DNA of 64,000 nucleotides, from contig JAWKHS010000009.1 in NCBI GenBank assembly GCA_041394705.1, positions 229,234 to 293,233 on the forward strand, read 5' to 3'. The position numbers were made by a program, and so were the translations under genes. Origin of the DNA: Vicinamibacterales bacterium (GTDB taxonomy: Bacteria > Acidobacteriota > Vicinamibacteria > Vicinamibacterales > UBA2999). Below the pieces are notes generated by a model. The model was not told where the DNA came from. It made no database searches and worked only from the letters and a program-made list of their open reading frames with translations. Below, one piece after another: positions 48,136 through 58,136 of the stretch (position 1 is the stretch's first letter; the number at the start of each line of letters is the position of its first letter).

Positions 48136-48771
48136 TCATCCTTTGCCGGCCCCCGGGGCGGTGCCGACTCGCCACTTCTCGATGAGCGCAAGCACTCCCA
48201 GTGCAGGCTCACGGATCTGCGCGTGTCGAAGCACGTCCCAGTGCCGCCGGAGATACAACTGCAAGAACTCCACGACGTGCCCCATCGGCACGCAGGTCCA
48301 CCGGTCCGGTGTCGTCCCTCCCGCCCCGTCGCCGAACGCCACCATGCGTACGGTGTGGCCCGACGGTGTGTCGGCGCACCCCTTCGCGAGCAACTGGCGC
48401 GTCAACGAGGCGACATGTGCCGGGGGACAGCACCCGAAGCGCGCCAGCGCCACCTCCAGAACCACCGGGTCTCGTGCGGCCAGGTTGAACCGCGCCGGCC
48501 CCTCCTTGACCTCGCCGACGATCATGTCCGGGCAATCGATGGGGCACGCCAGCGCAGGATCCGGCGTCATCAGCGTCGCCTCCAGCGGACGCCGTCCTCG
48601 CCCTCGCTTGAGGTCGTGTGCGGCGTGCGCGAAACGAAAGGCCAGCACGTCGAGGTCCGTCACCGCCCGCGTGTGGTCGCGGTGGAATGCCTCCAGCACC
48701 GGATACTCGGTGACGGTGAAGTATCCATTGACGTGAAGGTACGCCTGCACGAGCGCGACGGCGGTATCCAT
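48136..48771 (-). CDS. Protein with PD-(D/E)xK nuclease-like motif
   Basis: 211 aa, no family firmly recognised. The first 90 residues look like a PD-(D/E)xK core: VNGYFTVTEYPVLE, then TDLDVLAFRFA (D39/D41) and IVGEVKEGPARFN (E87-x-K89). Cys pairs occur in CPIDC and CCPP. The C-terminal half (WTCVPMGHVVEFLQLYLRRHW) is helical. It sits between an outer-membrane protein and a methyltransferase within the metal-resistance run. Nuclease activity is inferred from motif spacing only. Confidence 0.6.
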   Translation of the reverse strand: MDTAVALVQAYLHVNGYFTVTEYPVLEAFHRDHTRAVTDLDVLAFRFAHAAHDLKRGRGRRPLEATLMTPDPALACPIDCPDMIVGEVKEGPARFNLAARDPVVLEVALARFGCCPPAHVASLTRQLLAKGCADTPSGHTVRMVAFGDGAGGTTPDRWTCVPMGHVVEFLQLYLRRHWDVLRHAQIREPALGVLALIEKWRVGTAPGAGKG

Positions 48772-48815
48772 GGCAGCCTCTGTTGTGCCCGGTGCAGCTC
48801 TTCTCGCGCCGACCG

Positions 48816-49469
48816 TCAGAACCGGTAGCCCACGCTGAACGTGATGCTGCCGATGCTGTAGGTGTCGCCCCCGCCGAAGATCGTGAGGGCCCGCACATCG
48901 GGGCGAACGTAGAGGTGGTTCGTCAGGTCGAGCCGCACTCCACCGCCGACACTGACGGCGGGGTCGGTGAACCCCGGCATGTGCCCAAGGCTCTCGCCAG
49001 GAGCGTTGAGGGCGCCCATGCGCCGTGCGTAGAACATCGGCATCTGCCCATACGTGACGCCCATGTCGTTCGAGCCGAGCTGGCCCCCCATCATTCCGAA
49101 GGACCGCTCGTTGCCGGCGTCGAACATGGCACGGTACAGGCCACCGCCGATCGACAGGTACGGCACGGCTCGCCGTGCGGTCAGGAGGTCCAGGAGCACG
49201 CTCACGTTCAGATCCATCGCCGACTGGCCGGGGCCGCGGTCGAAATAGACGCTGCGGGCTTCCAGTGACAGGCGTTGGTTCACGTCCACGCTGAGCGTGA
49301 GACCCGCTGCCGCGCCCGCCTGTCCACTCCCCAGCGACGCGCCGCCCAGGGCCGTGATCGAAACAGGGCCGTCACGAACCGGTGCCGGATCCTGTCGCGC
49401 CCAGACGGGCGACACGCCGGTCGCAAGCGCAAGAGTGACGAATGCGGAGACGATGTGGTGCGCGTTCAT
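48816..49469 (-). CDS. Outer-membrane beta-barrel protein
   Basis: 217 aa. Signal peptide (HIVSAFVTLALATGVSPVWA), then alternating-residue strands (LSLEARSVYFDR, AVPYLSIGGGLYRAMF) with Gly-rich turns and a C-terminal strand SIGSITFSVGYRF ending in Phe, as needed for BAM insertion. A Met-rich loop (FGMMGGQLGSNDMGV, QMPMFYARRMG) may face metal. GGAGG lies 7 nt before the ATG at 49469. OmpA/OmpW-like size; no ligand known. Confidence 0.72.
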   Translation of the reverse strand: MNAHHIVSAFVTLALATGVSPVWARQDPAPVRDGPVSITALGGASLGSGQAGAAAGLTLSVDVNQRLSLEARSVYFDRGPGQSAMDLNVSVLLDLLTARRAVPYLSIGGGLYRAMFDAGNERSFGMMGGQLGSNDMGVTYGQMPMFYARRMGALNAPGESLGHMPGFTDPAVSVGGGVRLDLTNHLYVRPDVRALTIFGGGDTYSIGSITFSVGYRF

Positions 49470-49526
49470 GATGACGACCTCCTTGCCTCCCGCGACGTTG
49501 GCGTCGCGCAGGCAGTGGTTGTTCAC

Positions 49527-51827
49527 TCAAGGCGCCGTGGCAGGCGCCCGTCCGACAGTCACGGCGTGCGACAGTCCGAAGCAGCACGGCGCGTCGTGCG
49601 GACATCCGACGTGTTCGCAATGGAATCGAAACGTGAGGGCGTGGGCCTCGGCCGGAAATGGGCCGAGCGTGACCTGAAACCTCCTCGCGCCGGCCATGAC
49701 ACCGCCCACGGCCGTCAGGCCCGCCGTCCGTTCGGGGCCGTCGCCGACGCGAAACGTAAGCCGACCGGGACAGTTCGTGCGGACCGTCAACTGGTCACGC
49801 CGACCGATCCGTGACACCGGATGCGCGAACGTCCACACCACGGGATGCGGGACGATCGCCTCATCCAGTTCTGCCGGCGGGTCCTCGCCGAGGGCGTGAT
49901 AGACGCCTCGCAGATGTGCCCGAAAGAGCTCGTCGAACGACGCGTCGTTCCGCGACTCCTGGTCGCTGCCGAACCACCAGAACCAGTCGGACCCTTCGGC
50001 CGCCATGAGGGAGACGTGCGCTGGTTTCGCCCCTGGCACAGTGGTCGCCACGCGGGCCAGGGTCGATCTCGCGGCGCCCAGTAAGGTCCACGCAGCGTTC
50101 TCTTCGGGTTCTCCGATCCACGTCCCGAGGTCCACGCCCGCATCGGACCCGGGTTCGTCGATCCAGGACCCGGTCGCCAACTCATGGACGGTCGCCAGCT
50201 TGTCGAGTGGATGGGGCCGAATGCCTCGTGCAGGATTACCGAGGAGATACTCCGAGAACGTGACCGTTCTGAACCGGGGACTCGACGCCAGGCGGCGGTA
50301 GAGCGCGTGTAGGAACAGCCTCCCGTCATCGGGATATCCGCCCCACGCGTTCTCGCCGTCGAGCACGATCGTCAACACGCGGTCGTCGTCCCCGTCCAGT
50401 CGGTCGACGACCTGCGTCTCGACCGCCTGGAGGAAGTCCTGGACCGCGGCCTCCTGGTCCGTGTATTGCCCGTAGCGAAACCCGACGCCATCAGACAGGT
50501 CGGTGTGTCGAAAGAAGATCGCGACGGCCTGGCGCTCAGACACCGTGCGGTACGGTTGGCACAGCACCTCGGGCTCGGAGGCTCGATAGCCCCACCGGCC
50601 GGATCGCGCGAGCACGCCGGCATCCGTGGCCAGCCAGGCAAAGCCGTCCGCCCCGACCATCTCGACGGCGTCGGCGGACACCGCGCCCTCGGCCGGCCAG
50701 AGCCCTCGCGGCTGGCGGCCAAACCGCGTGGCGTAGTCGGATCGTGCGAAGTCGAGGTGCCCCGCGGCGTCATCGGGATGCGCATAGCGTGGTGGGCGTG
50801 AGGCCCCCGCGCGGTCGATGGCAGCCCGGTCAGAGTCGATCAGGAGGGGCAGGATCGGGTGGAACGCCGGCGTCGTGCTGACTTCGATTTGCCCGGCCTC
50901 CTGAAGCGCTCGATGAATGGGTACGACGGCGCGCAGGAGCTTGTACTGCTCGTCGACCATCGCCAGGACCTCCGCGTGAGTGAACCCGCGCTGCTGTCGC
51001 ACGAACCGAGCCACGTCCACCGTCTCCCCGGTGGTTAGACGCATGGCCGCAGTGCGGAACTCGTGTCCGAACCAGGCGAGGTTGAACCACATCTGCAGGT
51101 CGCGGAGGTCCTGGCGCGAGAACTTGTCGCCCCGCATCCGCTGTTCGAACAGTTGGCGATAGCGCGCATGCTGGAAGATCTGGTGATGCCAGTCGGCGTC
51201 GAAGAATGTCGACAGCAGGTCCTCGATCTGTGTCCGGCTGAGCGACTCGGCTGGACGTCGCGTCAGCTCCAGGGCCACGTCACTGGCGCCGTGCAACAAG
51301 TAGTCGTCGATCTGACGGAGTAGGACGGGCGTGAGGTTGAACGTGACGTGCACGTCATGCTGCGCCGCCAGTGCGGCCATGGAGTAGTAGTCACGAAGCG
51401 CGTGCAGGCGCACCCACGGCGCGCGGTAGCTCCCGGCGGCGTCTGCCGCGCTCGGATCGCGATAGAGCGGCTGATGCTGGTGCCAGAGCCAGGCGATGTA
51501 CAGCGCGGGCTTGACGCGGAACGCGAACGTCGGCGTGTGCACCTCGCCGTCCGGTGATGTCCCCTGCACCGTATACGTGACCTCGTCGCCCTCGGCGAAC
51601 GGACCGAGCGGAGCCGTCCAGGAGCTGTTCACGGTGTCGTTGTGGTGCCAGGCGGCCGGCGTCGCACCCTCGCGACGCGCGCCATCAGCGGCGACGACCT
51701 CCCAGGTCACCGATACCGACTGCCCGACGCCGATCGGCCACGTGCCGACCATGACGTCGATGGTCTCGCCGGGACTGACCCGCCGCGGCCGTCGCGGCGC
51801 ATCGACGGTGTCATGCCAGATTTCCAT
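49527..51827 (-). CDS. Glycoside hydrolase family 57 protein
   Basis: 766 aa, no signal peptide, so cytosolic. An N-terminal beta-domain (1-105) precedes the GH57 barrel: YIAWLWHQHQPLY (HxHQP motif 1), HVTFNLTPVLL, WFNLAWFGHEFR, RGLWPAEGAVS (motif 3 with nucleophile Glu) and TIVLDGENAWGGY (motif 4 with the catalytic Asp). These are all in order. A C-terminal beta-region (about 600-766) may bind glycan. Family members act on alpha-glucans. Its place inside a metal-efflux run is odd; the wHTH and P-ATPase genes precede it with 9-nt spacing. Confidence 0.88.
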   Translation of the reverse strand: MEIWHDTVDAPRRPRRVSPGETIDVMVGTWPIGVGQSVSVTWEVVAADGARREGATPAAWHHNDTVNSSWTAPLGPFAEGDEVTYTVQGTSPDGEVHTPTFAFRVKPALYIAWLWHQHQPLYRDPSAADAAGSYRAPWVRLHALRDYYSMAALAAQHDVHVTFNLTPVLLRQIDDYLLHGASDVALELTRRPAESLSRTQIEDLLSTFFDADWHHQIFQHARYRQLFEQRMRGDKFSRQDLRDLQMWFNLAWFGHEFRTAAMRLTTGETVDVARFVRQQRGFTHAEVLAMVDEQYKLLRAVVPIHRALQEAGQIEVSTTPAFHPILPLLIDSDRAAIDRAGASRPPRYAHPDDAAGHLDFARSDYATRFGRQPRGLWPAEGAVSADAVEMVGADGFAWLATDAGVLARSGRWGYRASEPEVLCQPYRTVSERQAVAIFFRHTDLSDGVGFRYGQYTDQEAAVQDFLQAVETQVVDRLDGDDDRVLTIVLDGENAWGGYPDDGRLFLHALYRRLASSPRFRTVTFSEYLLGNPARGIRPHPLDKLATVHELATGSWIDEPGSDAGVDLGTWIGEPEENAAWTLLGAARSTLARVATTVPGAKPAHVSLMAAEGSDWFWWFGSDQESRNDASFDELFRAHLRGVYHALGEDPPAELDEAIVPHPVVWTFAHPVSRIGRRDQLTVRTNCPGRLTFRVGDGPERTAGLTAVGGVMAGARRFQVTLGPFPAEAHALTFRFHCEHVGCPHDAPCCFGLSHAVTVGRAPATAP

Positions 51828-51836
51828 GGCGCCCCC

Positions 51837-52064
51837 TTACGTTTCTCCGCCGACACGCATCAGGCGATGGTCGTCGGACCACCGCAGCGCTCGACGTTCC
51901 ACGAGCAGGCCGACAACCCGGCCGCACGTGGCGGCGTCGCACCCCCACAACCGACGCGCCTGGTCGAGCGTGAGCGCGAGCCCGGGCATCTCGCGGTACT
52001 CACTCAGCACCCGCTCGATCAGCAGCTCATCGAGTCTGTCGTCGGTGGCCACGGCGCACCTCAT
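51837..52064 (-). CDS. Small winged-helix-like protein
   Basis: 75 aa. It overlaps the P-ATPase stop by 4 nt (ATGA). Predicted helices ERVLSEYREMPGLALTLDQARRLWG and CGRVVGLLVERRALRWSDD followed by a hairpin (HRLMRVGG) fit a mini winged helix. Two Cys (GCDAATC) lie between helices. Possibly a regulator of the run; no direct family match is claimed. Confidence 0.62.
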   Translation of the reverse strand: MRCAVATDDRLDELLIERVLSEYREMPGLALTLDQARRLWGCDAATCGRVVGLLVERRALRWSDDHRLMRVGGET

Positions 52065-54520
52065 GCCTCGACTCCCACGACCTGCCGTGGTGTCCACCGG
52101 CGCACGAGCTTGGCCAGTTCGATCACCGTGACCGGCCCCATCGCCACCAGCAGCGTCAACGCGCAGTCGGGACCAGACAGCGGGCCAATCTCGAAGATGG
52201 CCTGCGCCGCAGGAATGTGGTGAATCCCCAGCTGCAAGAGAACCGAGACGACCACCACGCCCAGCAGCCGCACGTTGGTGAACGCGCCCACTTCCCAGAA
52301 CAGGCGCGTCGTGCTCCGCGCCGCAAAGGCCCGGAACAGCTCGCCGAAGACGAGCACGGAGAAGGCGAGGTTGCGCGCCTCCACGAGGTCGCGGCTGTTG
52401 AGCGCCCACACGAAGACGCTCAGCGTGGCCACGGCCTGCAGCGCGCCCGTGCTCACGATGAACAGCCACTGCTCACGCCCCAGCATCGGCTCGTCGGGAT
52501 GCCGCGGCGGGCGCTGTAACACGTCGCCTTCAGGCGGATCCACGACCAGGGCCAGGGCCGGCAGCCCATCGGTGACGACGTTGATCCAGAGCAGATGCAG
52601 CGGGAGCAGCGGCAGCGGCCAGCCCGCCAGCGCGGCCACCAGCATGACGGCCAGCTCGGCGGTGTTGCCGGACAGCAGGTAGACCAGCGTTTTGCGGATG
52701 TTGTCGAAGATGCCGCGGCCCTCGCGAATCGCTGCGACGATGCTGGCGAAGTTGTCGTCCGCAAGGACCATGTCCGAGGCCTCCCGGGTCACCTCCGTGC
52801 CCGTCAGGCCCATCGCGATGCCGATATGCGCCTCGCGAAGCGCAGGCGCGTCGTTGACGCCGTCGCCGGTCATCGCCACGACTGCGCCTCGCGCCTTCCA
52901 GGCGCGCACGATGCCGATCTTGTCCTCCGGCGTCGCCCGCGCATGTACGCGCTCTTCCGCGGGGTCGGCGGTCGGCAGGATGCCGAGTTCCGTCGCAATG
53001 GCGCGCGCCGTCACGGGATGGTCGCCCGTGATCATCACGGTGGCGATGCCCGCAGCCCGGGCGGCGGCGACGGCCTCGATGGCTTCCGTGCGGGGCGGGT
53101 CGGCGATGCCGACCAGACCGAGCAGGGATGACTGGTCCGTCGCCCCAGCGGGCCCGACAGCCACTGCCAGCACGCGAAGGCCACGCGCCGCCATCTGGTC
53201 ATTTGCTGCTGACGCGTGGTCCGTGCCCTGGCTGCACATCGGCAGCAGGCTCTCGACGGCCCCCTTGATGAACCGGCGGCCGTCGGCGCGCTCGATGACC
53301 ATTCGTTTCGTCGTGCTGTCGAACGGGGTTTCGGCGACGCGGGGATTCACACGCTCGATCTCGCTGCGGTGAATGCCCCGCGCGGCTGCCGCGATAAGAA
53401 TCGCGACCTCAGTCGGATCCCCAACGCACCCTGCTCCGTCGGACCGCAGTTCCGCATCGCAGCAGGACGCGGCGGCGGCCAACAGGGCGTCGTGGTCCGC
53501 TCCCCAGAGTTCGCGCACCCGCATGGCCCCGGTGGTCAGCGTTCCGGTCTTGTCTGTACAGATGACCGTGGCGCACCCGAGCGTCTCCACGGCTGGCAGC
53601 CGCCGAATCAGCACGTGCCGTGCCGCCATGCGCTGCACCCCCACGGCGAGCGCGATCGTGACCACGGCCGGCAGCCCCTCGGGCACCGCCGCGACCGCCA
53701 GCGAGACAGCGGCCATGAAGACGTCGAGAACCGACCAGCCGCGCAGCACGCCGGCGATGGCGACCAGCGCCACGATGCCGCCGCAAATGACGAGCAGGGT
53801 CTGACTGACCCGCGCCAAGCGCCGCTGCAGGGGCGTCACGGTGTCCTGTGCTGTCGCCAGCAGATGCGCGATCCGACCCAGCTCCGTCTGCATTCCGGTG
53901 GCCACCACCTCTGCGGATGCCGTTCCAGTCGCGATCGACGTACCCATGAAGACGGTGTCGTGGCGTTCGGCAAGAGGCGCGCCCGGTGCCGACGGGCCCG
54001 CCCGCTTCTCTACCGGCGCACTCTCTCCGGTGAGTGCGGCCTCGTTCGTGGTCAGGGCATGAGCGGTCACCAGGCGTGCGTCGGCCGCCGTGATGTCCCC
54101 CGCCTCGAGGATGAGGATGTCGCCGGGGACGACCGCGCTCGCCGCCACCATGACGCTGGCGCCGTCACGGAGGACGCGGGCCTTCGGCGCCGTCATCGAA
54201 CGCAGCGCCTGGATCGCTCGCTCGGCGCGATGTTCTTGCACGAAGCCGATGACGGCGTTGATGAGGACGATTGCCCCGATCGCGCCGGCGTCGAGGAACT
54301 CGCCGAACACGGTGGACACCACCGCGGCTCCGGCGAGCAACCAGATCACGGGGCTCGCAAATTGCCGGGCCAGCAGCACCACGCGAGACGCCGCCTGCTC
54401 GCGCCGAAGCTCGTTCGGTCCTGTCTGTGCCAGGCGGCGTTGCGCCTCGCTCGACGACAGGCCACGAACGGCCGGTGTCATCACCGTGCCAGACAGGTTG
54501 GCGGTCTGCGACCGTGTCAC
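52061..54520 (-). CDS. P2A-type (Ca-like) cation-transporting P-ATPase
   Basis: 819 aa. Cation_ATPase_N region (ASRVVLLARQF), TGES at 164-167, PEGL at 280-283 in helix 4 instead of the CPC of heavy-metal pumps, phosphorylation site D323 in CTDKTGTLT, TGDGVNDAP, and WINVVTDGLPALAL in helix 6. This is the SERCA/PMR1-like group moving Ca, Mn or related ions. Start is a GTG overlapping the RND stop (GTGA). No N-terminal metal-binding domain. Co-transcription with the RND pump suggests adjustment of divalent ions during metal stress (inference). Confidence 0.88.
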   Translation of the reverse strand: MTRSQTANLSGTVMTPAVRGLSSSEAQRRLAQTGPNELRREQAASRVVLLARQFASPVIWLLAGAAVVSTVFGEFLDAGAIGAIVLINAVIGFVQEHRAERAIQALRSMTAPKARVLRDGASVMVAASAVVPGDILILEAGDITAADARLVTAHALTTNEAALTGESAPVEKRAGPSAPGAPLAERHDTVFMGTSIATGTASAEVVATGMQTELGRIAHLLATAQDTVTPLQRRLARVSQTLLVICGGIVALVAIAGVLRGWSVLDVFMAAVSLAVAAVPEGLPAVVTIALAVGVQRMAARHVLIRRLPAVETLGCATVICTDKTGTLTTGAMRVRELWGADHDALLAAAASCCDAELRSDGAGCVGDPTEVAILIAAAARGIHRSEIERVNPRVAETPFDSTTKRMVIERADGRRFIKGAVESLLPMCSQGTDHASAANDQMAARGLRVLAVAVGPAGATDQSSLLGLVGIADPPRTEAIEAVAAARAAGIATVMITGDHPVTARAIATELGILPTADPAEERVHARATPEDKIGIVRAWKARGAVVAMTGDGVNDAPALREAHIGIAMGLTGTEVTREASDMVLADDNFASIVAAIREGRGIFDNIRKTLVYLLSGNTAELAVMLVAALAGWPLPLLPLHLLWINVVTDGLPALALVVDPPEGDVLQRPPRHPDEPMLGREQWLFIVSTGALQAVATLSVFVWALNSRDLVEARNLAFSVLVFGELFRAFAARSTTRLFWEVGAFTNVRLLGVVVVSVLLQLGIHHIPAAQAIFEIGPLSGPDCALTLLVAMGPVTVIELAKLVRRWTPRQVVGVEA

Positions 54521-57500
54521 GATGACACCTCCGAATCCGGTTTCGTGGGCGACGGTGTCACGGGAGGGCCTTCAGACGCGGCCGTGGCGCCCGCATCGAC
54601 GGGTGGCGGCTCCTGCTCGCGAGCGTCAGGGGTGCTCGCTTCGGCGGGTCCGGGCGTCTGCGCGGAGTCCTCCACCGCCACGGTGTTGGCCAGCGGCGCA
54701 GCTGGCATCGCACGGCGGACCTGCCCTCGGCGCCACATCGTGTATGCGGCCGGCAGCACGAGCAGGGTGAGCACCATGCAGGACCAGAGCCCGCCAACGA
54801 CGGGCGCAGCCGTGCGTGCCGAGACGTCGGCGCCCACGCCCGATTCCCAGAGCAGCGGCAGCAGTCCGAACACGGTTGTCGCCACGGTCATGAGGAGCGG
54901 GCGCACACGGGCCGAGGCGCCCTCGATCACCGCGGCGTCCACGTCGGCCGGTCCGCGGATGCGTCCCTCGCGCATGTGCCGCTCGAACGCCTCGTCGAGG
55001 TACACGATCATGACGATGCCCGTCCCGGCCGCGACCCCGGCCACGGCGATGAGGCCCACCCAGACCGCGGTCGACAGGTTGTAGTGCATGTACGAGAGCA
55101 GCCAGACACTGCCGGCGACGGCGAACGGCAGGCTGGACAGCACGAGGAAGGTCTGCGGCCACCCCTGCATCGACAGATAGAGCAGGATGACCACCAGGAC
55201 GAGCGTAAGCGGGATGACATAGCGGAGACGGGCTTCCATCTCCGCCAGGAACTCATACTGGCCGGTCCACTGCAGCCGGTAGCCGGCGGGAAGCGTCAGT
55301 TGCGCAGCCACGACGGCCTTCGCATCGTCCACCCAGCCGCCGAGATCGCGCTGGGTCTGGTCGATGTCGGCGAAGACGTAGCCGACGAGGACGCCGTTCT
55401 CGTCCTTGATCATCGGCGGGCCGGTCGTGACCCGCACGTCCGCGAGCTGGCCGAGCGGGACGGACGCGGCGGGCTGGCGCCACTGCTCGAGGAAATCGGG
55501 GTCCGACGTCGCGCTCCCGCCCATCGGGGGCTGAGAGACGCCTGACGCCATACCGCCAGAGGCCATGGCCGGCCGCGCACCGCCGCCGCCCATCCCGCCC
55601 ATGCCACCGCCACTGCCCGCGGTCAGGCCCACCAGGCCGGCGCCCGCCCCGCTGGCTCCTGCCCCAGTGTTGGTGCCGGACACGTCGACCAGGGCACCCG
55701 TGGACGGCACCGGGACGAGCAGCGCCCGGAGCGCCTCGGGATCCGACCGTTGATCGGCGGCGACGCGGAGGTTGATAGAGAAGCGCGCACGACCGGCGAT
55801 TGCGGTCGATACGGGCATGCCCCCGATGGCCGCTTCCACCACGTCCTGCACATCGCGCACGGTGAGTCCGTACCGGGCGATGGCGGCCCGATCCGGCACG
55901 ATGTCGACGTACTCACGTCCCGTCTGGCGCTCCGCGAACGTGCTGCGTGTGCCGGCCACCTGGCGGAGCAGACCTTCCAGATGGATGCTGATGCGCTCGA
56001 TCTCATCGAGGTTCTCGCCGAACACCTTGACGCCCACCGGCGTCCGCACGCCCGTGGTCAGCATGTCGATGCGGGTCCGGATCGGCGGCGCAATCGCCAT
56101 CTGGTAGCCCGGCATCCGCAGCGCGGCGTCCAGGTCGCGAGAGAGTTGCGCCAGCGTGCGAGCCTGCTGTTCTGGCCACACGCGGCGCAGCAGCGTCTCC
56201 TTGAGCCAGTCAGGTGCGTACGGGCTGTGCCACCGCGTGGAGAACGTGGTGGGCCATTGCTCACGGGGCTTCAGCATGACCACCGACTCGATCATGTCGA
56301 GCTGGGCGGGATCGGTCGCCGTCTCCGCACGCCCGGCCTTCCCGTGTACCGAGTGCACCTCAGGGAAGCGCATGATGATCCGGTTCTGCGCGACCAGCGC
56401 CCGGCGCGCCTCCTCAATCGCGATGCCGGGAAATGTCGTCGGCATGACGAGCAGTGATCCCTCGTCGAGCGGCGGCATGAACTCGGATCCCAGCCGCTGG
56501 AACACCGGCACGGTAGCCACCATCAGCGCAATCGCGGCCAGTACGACCACCACGCGCGCCCGCACGACGAGCGTCGCGACCGGTCGGTAGACCGCGCTTA
56601 GCAGGCGGCTGACCGGGTTCGTCGCCTCCGTGCGGAACCGGCCCCGCAGCAGCAGCACCATCAGCGGCGGCGCCAGGGTGATCGACAGAATCGCCGCCGC
56701 GAACATCGCGAACGTCTTGGTGTAGGCGAGCGGCATGAAGAGCCGCCCCGCCTGCCCGGCCAGCGTGAAGATCGGCAGGAAGCTGATGGTGATGAGCAGC
56801 AACGAGAAGAAGATCGGCCGTCCCACTTCCTTGCACGCGTCCACGATGACCCGCTTGCGGTCACTGCCGGGGGGCGCCGCGGCCAGACGCACATGGGCGT
56901 TCTCGATGAGCACGATGACGGCGTCCGCGAGTTCGCCCACGGCGATGGCGATTCCGCCGAGCGACATGATGTTGGACGTCAGGCCCAGGTAGCGAATGGC
57001 GATGAACGACATCAGCACCGACATCGGCAGGACGATCATCACAATCAGGGCCGAGCGAGCGTGGAACAGGAAGACCAGGCAGATGATCGTGACGATGACC
57101 GCCTGCTGCATCAGCGTATTGGTCAGCGTGTTGACCGACCCAACGATGAGCTCCGACCGGTCGTAGGTGGGAATCAGGCGGACCCCGTCCGGCAGGCGAA
57201 GCGTCGCTATTTGGCCCTCCAGAGCGCGGATGACGTCCAGCGCGTTCGAGCCGATCCGCATGACCACGATGCCGCCCACTGTTTCGCCCGTGCCGTTCAG
57301 GTCGGCGGCGCCGCGGCGGATGTCCGGGCCGTACTGCACGCGCGCGACGTCGCGAAGCCGCACGGGGATCCCCCCCCGGCCGACTGCGACGACACTGCTC
57401 TCGAGGTCCCCCAGTTCCTTCACGTAGCCGCGGCCGCGCAAGACGTACTCGCGCCCAGCAAGTTCCAGCACACGGGCCCCGACCTCCGCGTTCGCATCGC

Positions 57501-58131
57501 GCACGGACCGCGTGATGTCGCTGAGGGTCACGCCGAAGCCGACGAGGCGATCCGGGTCGATGACGATCTGGTACTGGCGCTGGAAGCCGCCGAGCGACGC
57601 CACCTCCGCCACACCGGCGACCGCCTGCAAGGCCGGGCGAATCGTGAAGTCCTGCAGCGTCCGCAGCTCCGCGAGGTCCAGCCGGCCCGTCGTGTCCTTC
57701 AGGGCATATTGATAGACCCAGCCGACGCCACTCGCGTCCGGCCCCAGTGTTGGCGTCACGCCTGGCGGCAGCGACTGCTGGACCCGCCCGAGCTGCTCCA
57801 GCACGCGTGTGCGCGCCCAGTAGATGTCGGTGCCTTCGCCAAAGAGGGCGTAGGTGAAGCTCATGCCGAACATCGAGTACCCGCGCACGGTCACGACGCC
57901 AGGCGTGCTCTGCAGCGTGCGCACGAGCGGATAGGTGATCTGGTCCTCGACCAAGTCCGGACTCCGCCCCATCCACTCGGTGTAGACAATCACCTGCGGG
58001 TCCGAGATGTCGGGCAGCGCGTCAAGCGGTGTCTTGCGGACGGAGTCGGCTGCCCACAGTGCCAGCACGAGCACCACGCCGAACACGACCCATTTGTGGT
58101 TCGCCGACAGCTCGATGAGACGTTCAACCAT
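54517..58131 (-). CDS. Heavy-metal RND pump with Gly/Met-rich insert, cluster III
   Basis: 1204 aa, about 150 longer than a usual CusA. Core features: TPLDALPDISDPQVIVYTEW, helix 4 AVGELADAVIVLIENAHVRL, VHSVHGKAGRAETATDPAQL, and VRPLLMTVATTVFGLLPLLW. Extra material: a Gly/Met/Ala insert at about 815-875 in the second periplasmic domain (AGSGGGMGGMGGGGARPAM, MASGGMASGV) and a Pro/Glu-rich cytosolic tail of about 60 residues. The insert could be a flexible Met donor near the substrate path. Start is 5 nt after the adaptor stop. Confidence 0.9.
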   Translation of the reverse strand: MVERLIELSANHKWVVFGVVLVLALWAADSVRKTPLDALPDISDPQVIVYTEWMGRSPDLVEDQITYPLVRTLQSTPGVVTVRGYSMFGMSFTYALFGEGTDIYWARTRVLEQLGRVQQSLPPGVTPTLGPDASGVGWVYQYALKDTTGRLDLAELRTLQDFTIRPALQAVAGVAEVASLGGFQRQYQIVIDPDRLVGFGVTLSDITRSVRDANAEVGARVLELAGREYVLRGRGYVKELGDLESSVVAVGRGGIPVRLRDVARVQYGPDIRRGAADLNGTGETVGGIVVMRIGSNALDVIRALEGQIATLRLPDGVRLIPTYDRSELIVGSVNTLTNTLMQQAVIVTIICLVFLFHARSALIVMIVLPMSVLMSFIAIRYLGLTSNIMSLGGIAIAVGELADAVIVLIENAHVRLAAAPPGSDRKRVIVDACKEVGRPIFFSLLLITISFLPIFTLAGQAGRLFMPLAYTKTFAMFAAAILSITLAPPLMVLLLRGRFRTEATNPVSRLLSAVYRPVATLVVRARVVVVLAAIALMVATVPVFQRLGSEFMPPLDEGSLLVMPTTFPGIAIEEARRALVAQNRIIMRFPEVHSVHGKAGRAETATDPAQLDMIESVVMLKPREQWPTTFSTRWHSPYAPDWLKETLLRRVWPEQQARTLAQLSRDLDAALRMPGYQMAIAPPIRTRIDMLTTGVRTPVGVKVFGENLDEIERISIHLEGLLRQVAGTRSTFAERQTGREYVDIVPDRAAIARYGLTVRDVQDVVEAAIGGMPVSTAIAGRARFSINLRVAADQRSDPEALRALLVPVPSTGALVDVSGTNTGAGASGAGAGLVGLTAGSGGGMGGMGGGGARPAMASGGMASGVSQPPMGGSATSDPDFLEQWRQPAASVPLGQLADVRVTTGPPMIKDENGVLVGYVFADIDQTQRDLGGWVDDAKAVVAAQLTLPAGYRLQWTGQYEFLAEMEARLRYVIPLTLVLVVILLYLSMQGWPQTFLVLSSLPFAVAGSVWLLSYMHYNLSTAVWVGLIAVAGVAAGTGIVMIVYLDEAFERHMREGRIRGPADVDAAVIEGASARVRPLLMTVATTVFGLLPLLWESGVGADVSARTAAPVVGGLWSCMVLTLLVLPAAYTMWRRGQVRRAMPAAPLANTVAVEDSAQTPGPAEASTPDAREQEPPPVDAGATAASEGPPVTPSPTKPDSEVSS

Positions 58132-58136
58132 GGCCG

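Noticed and set aside
49527..51827. Reading the GH57 protein as glycogen-branching enzyme specifically
   Set aside because: The GH57 motifs are clear but residues that separate branching enzyme, amylase and glucanotransferase could not be judged without alignment.
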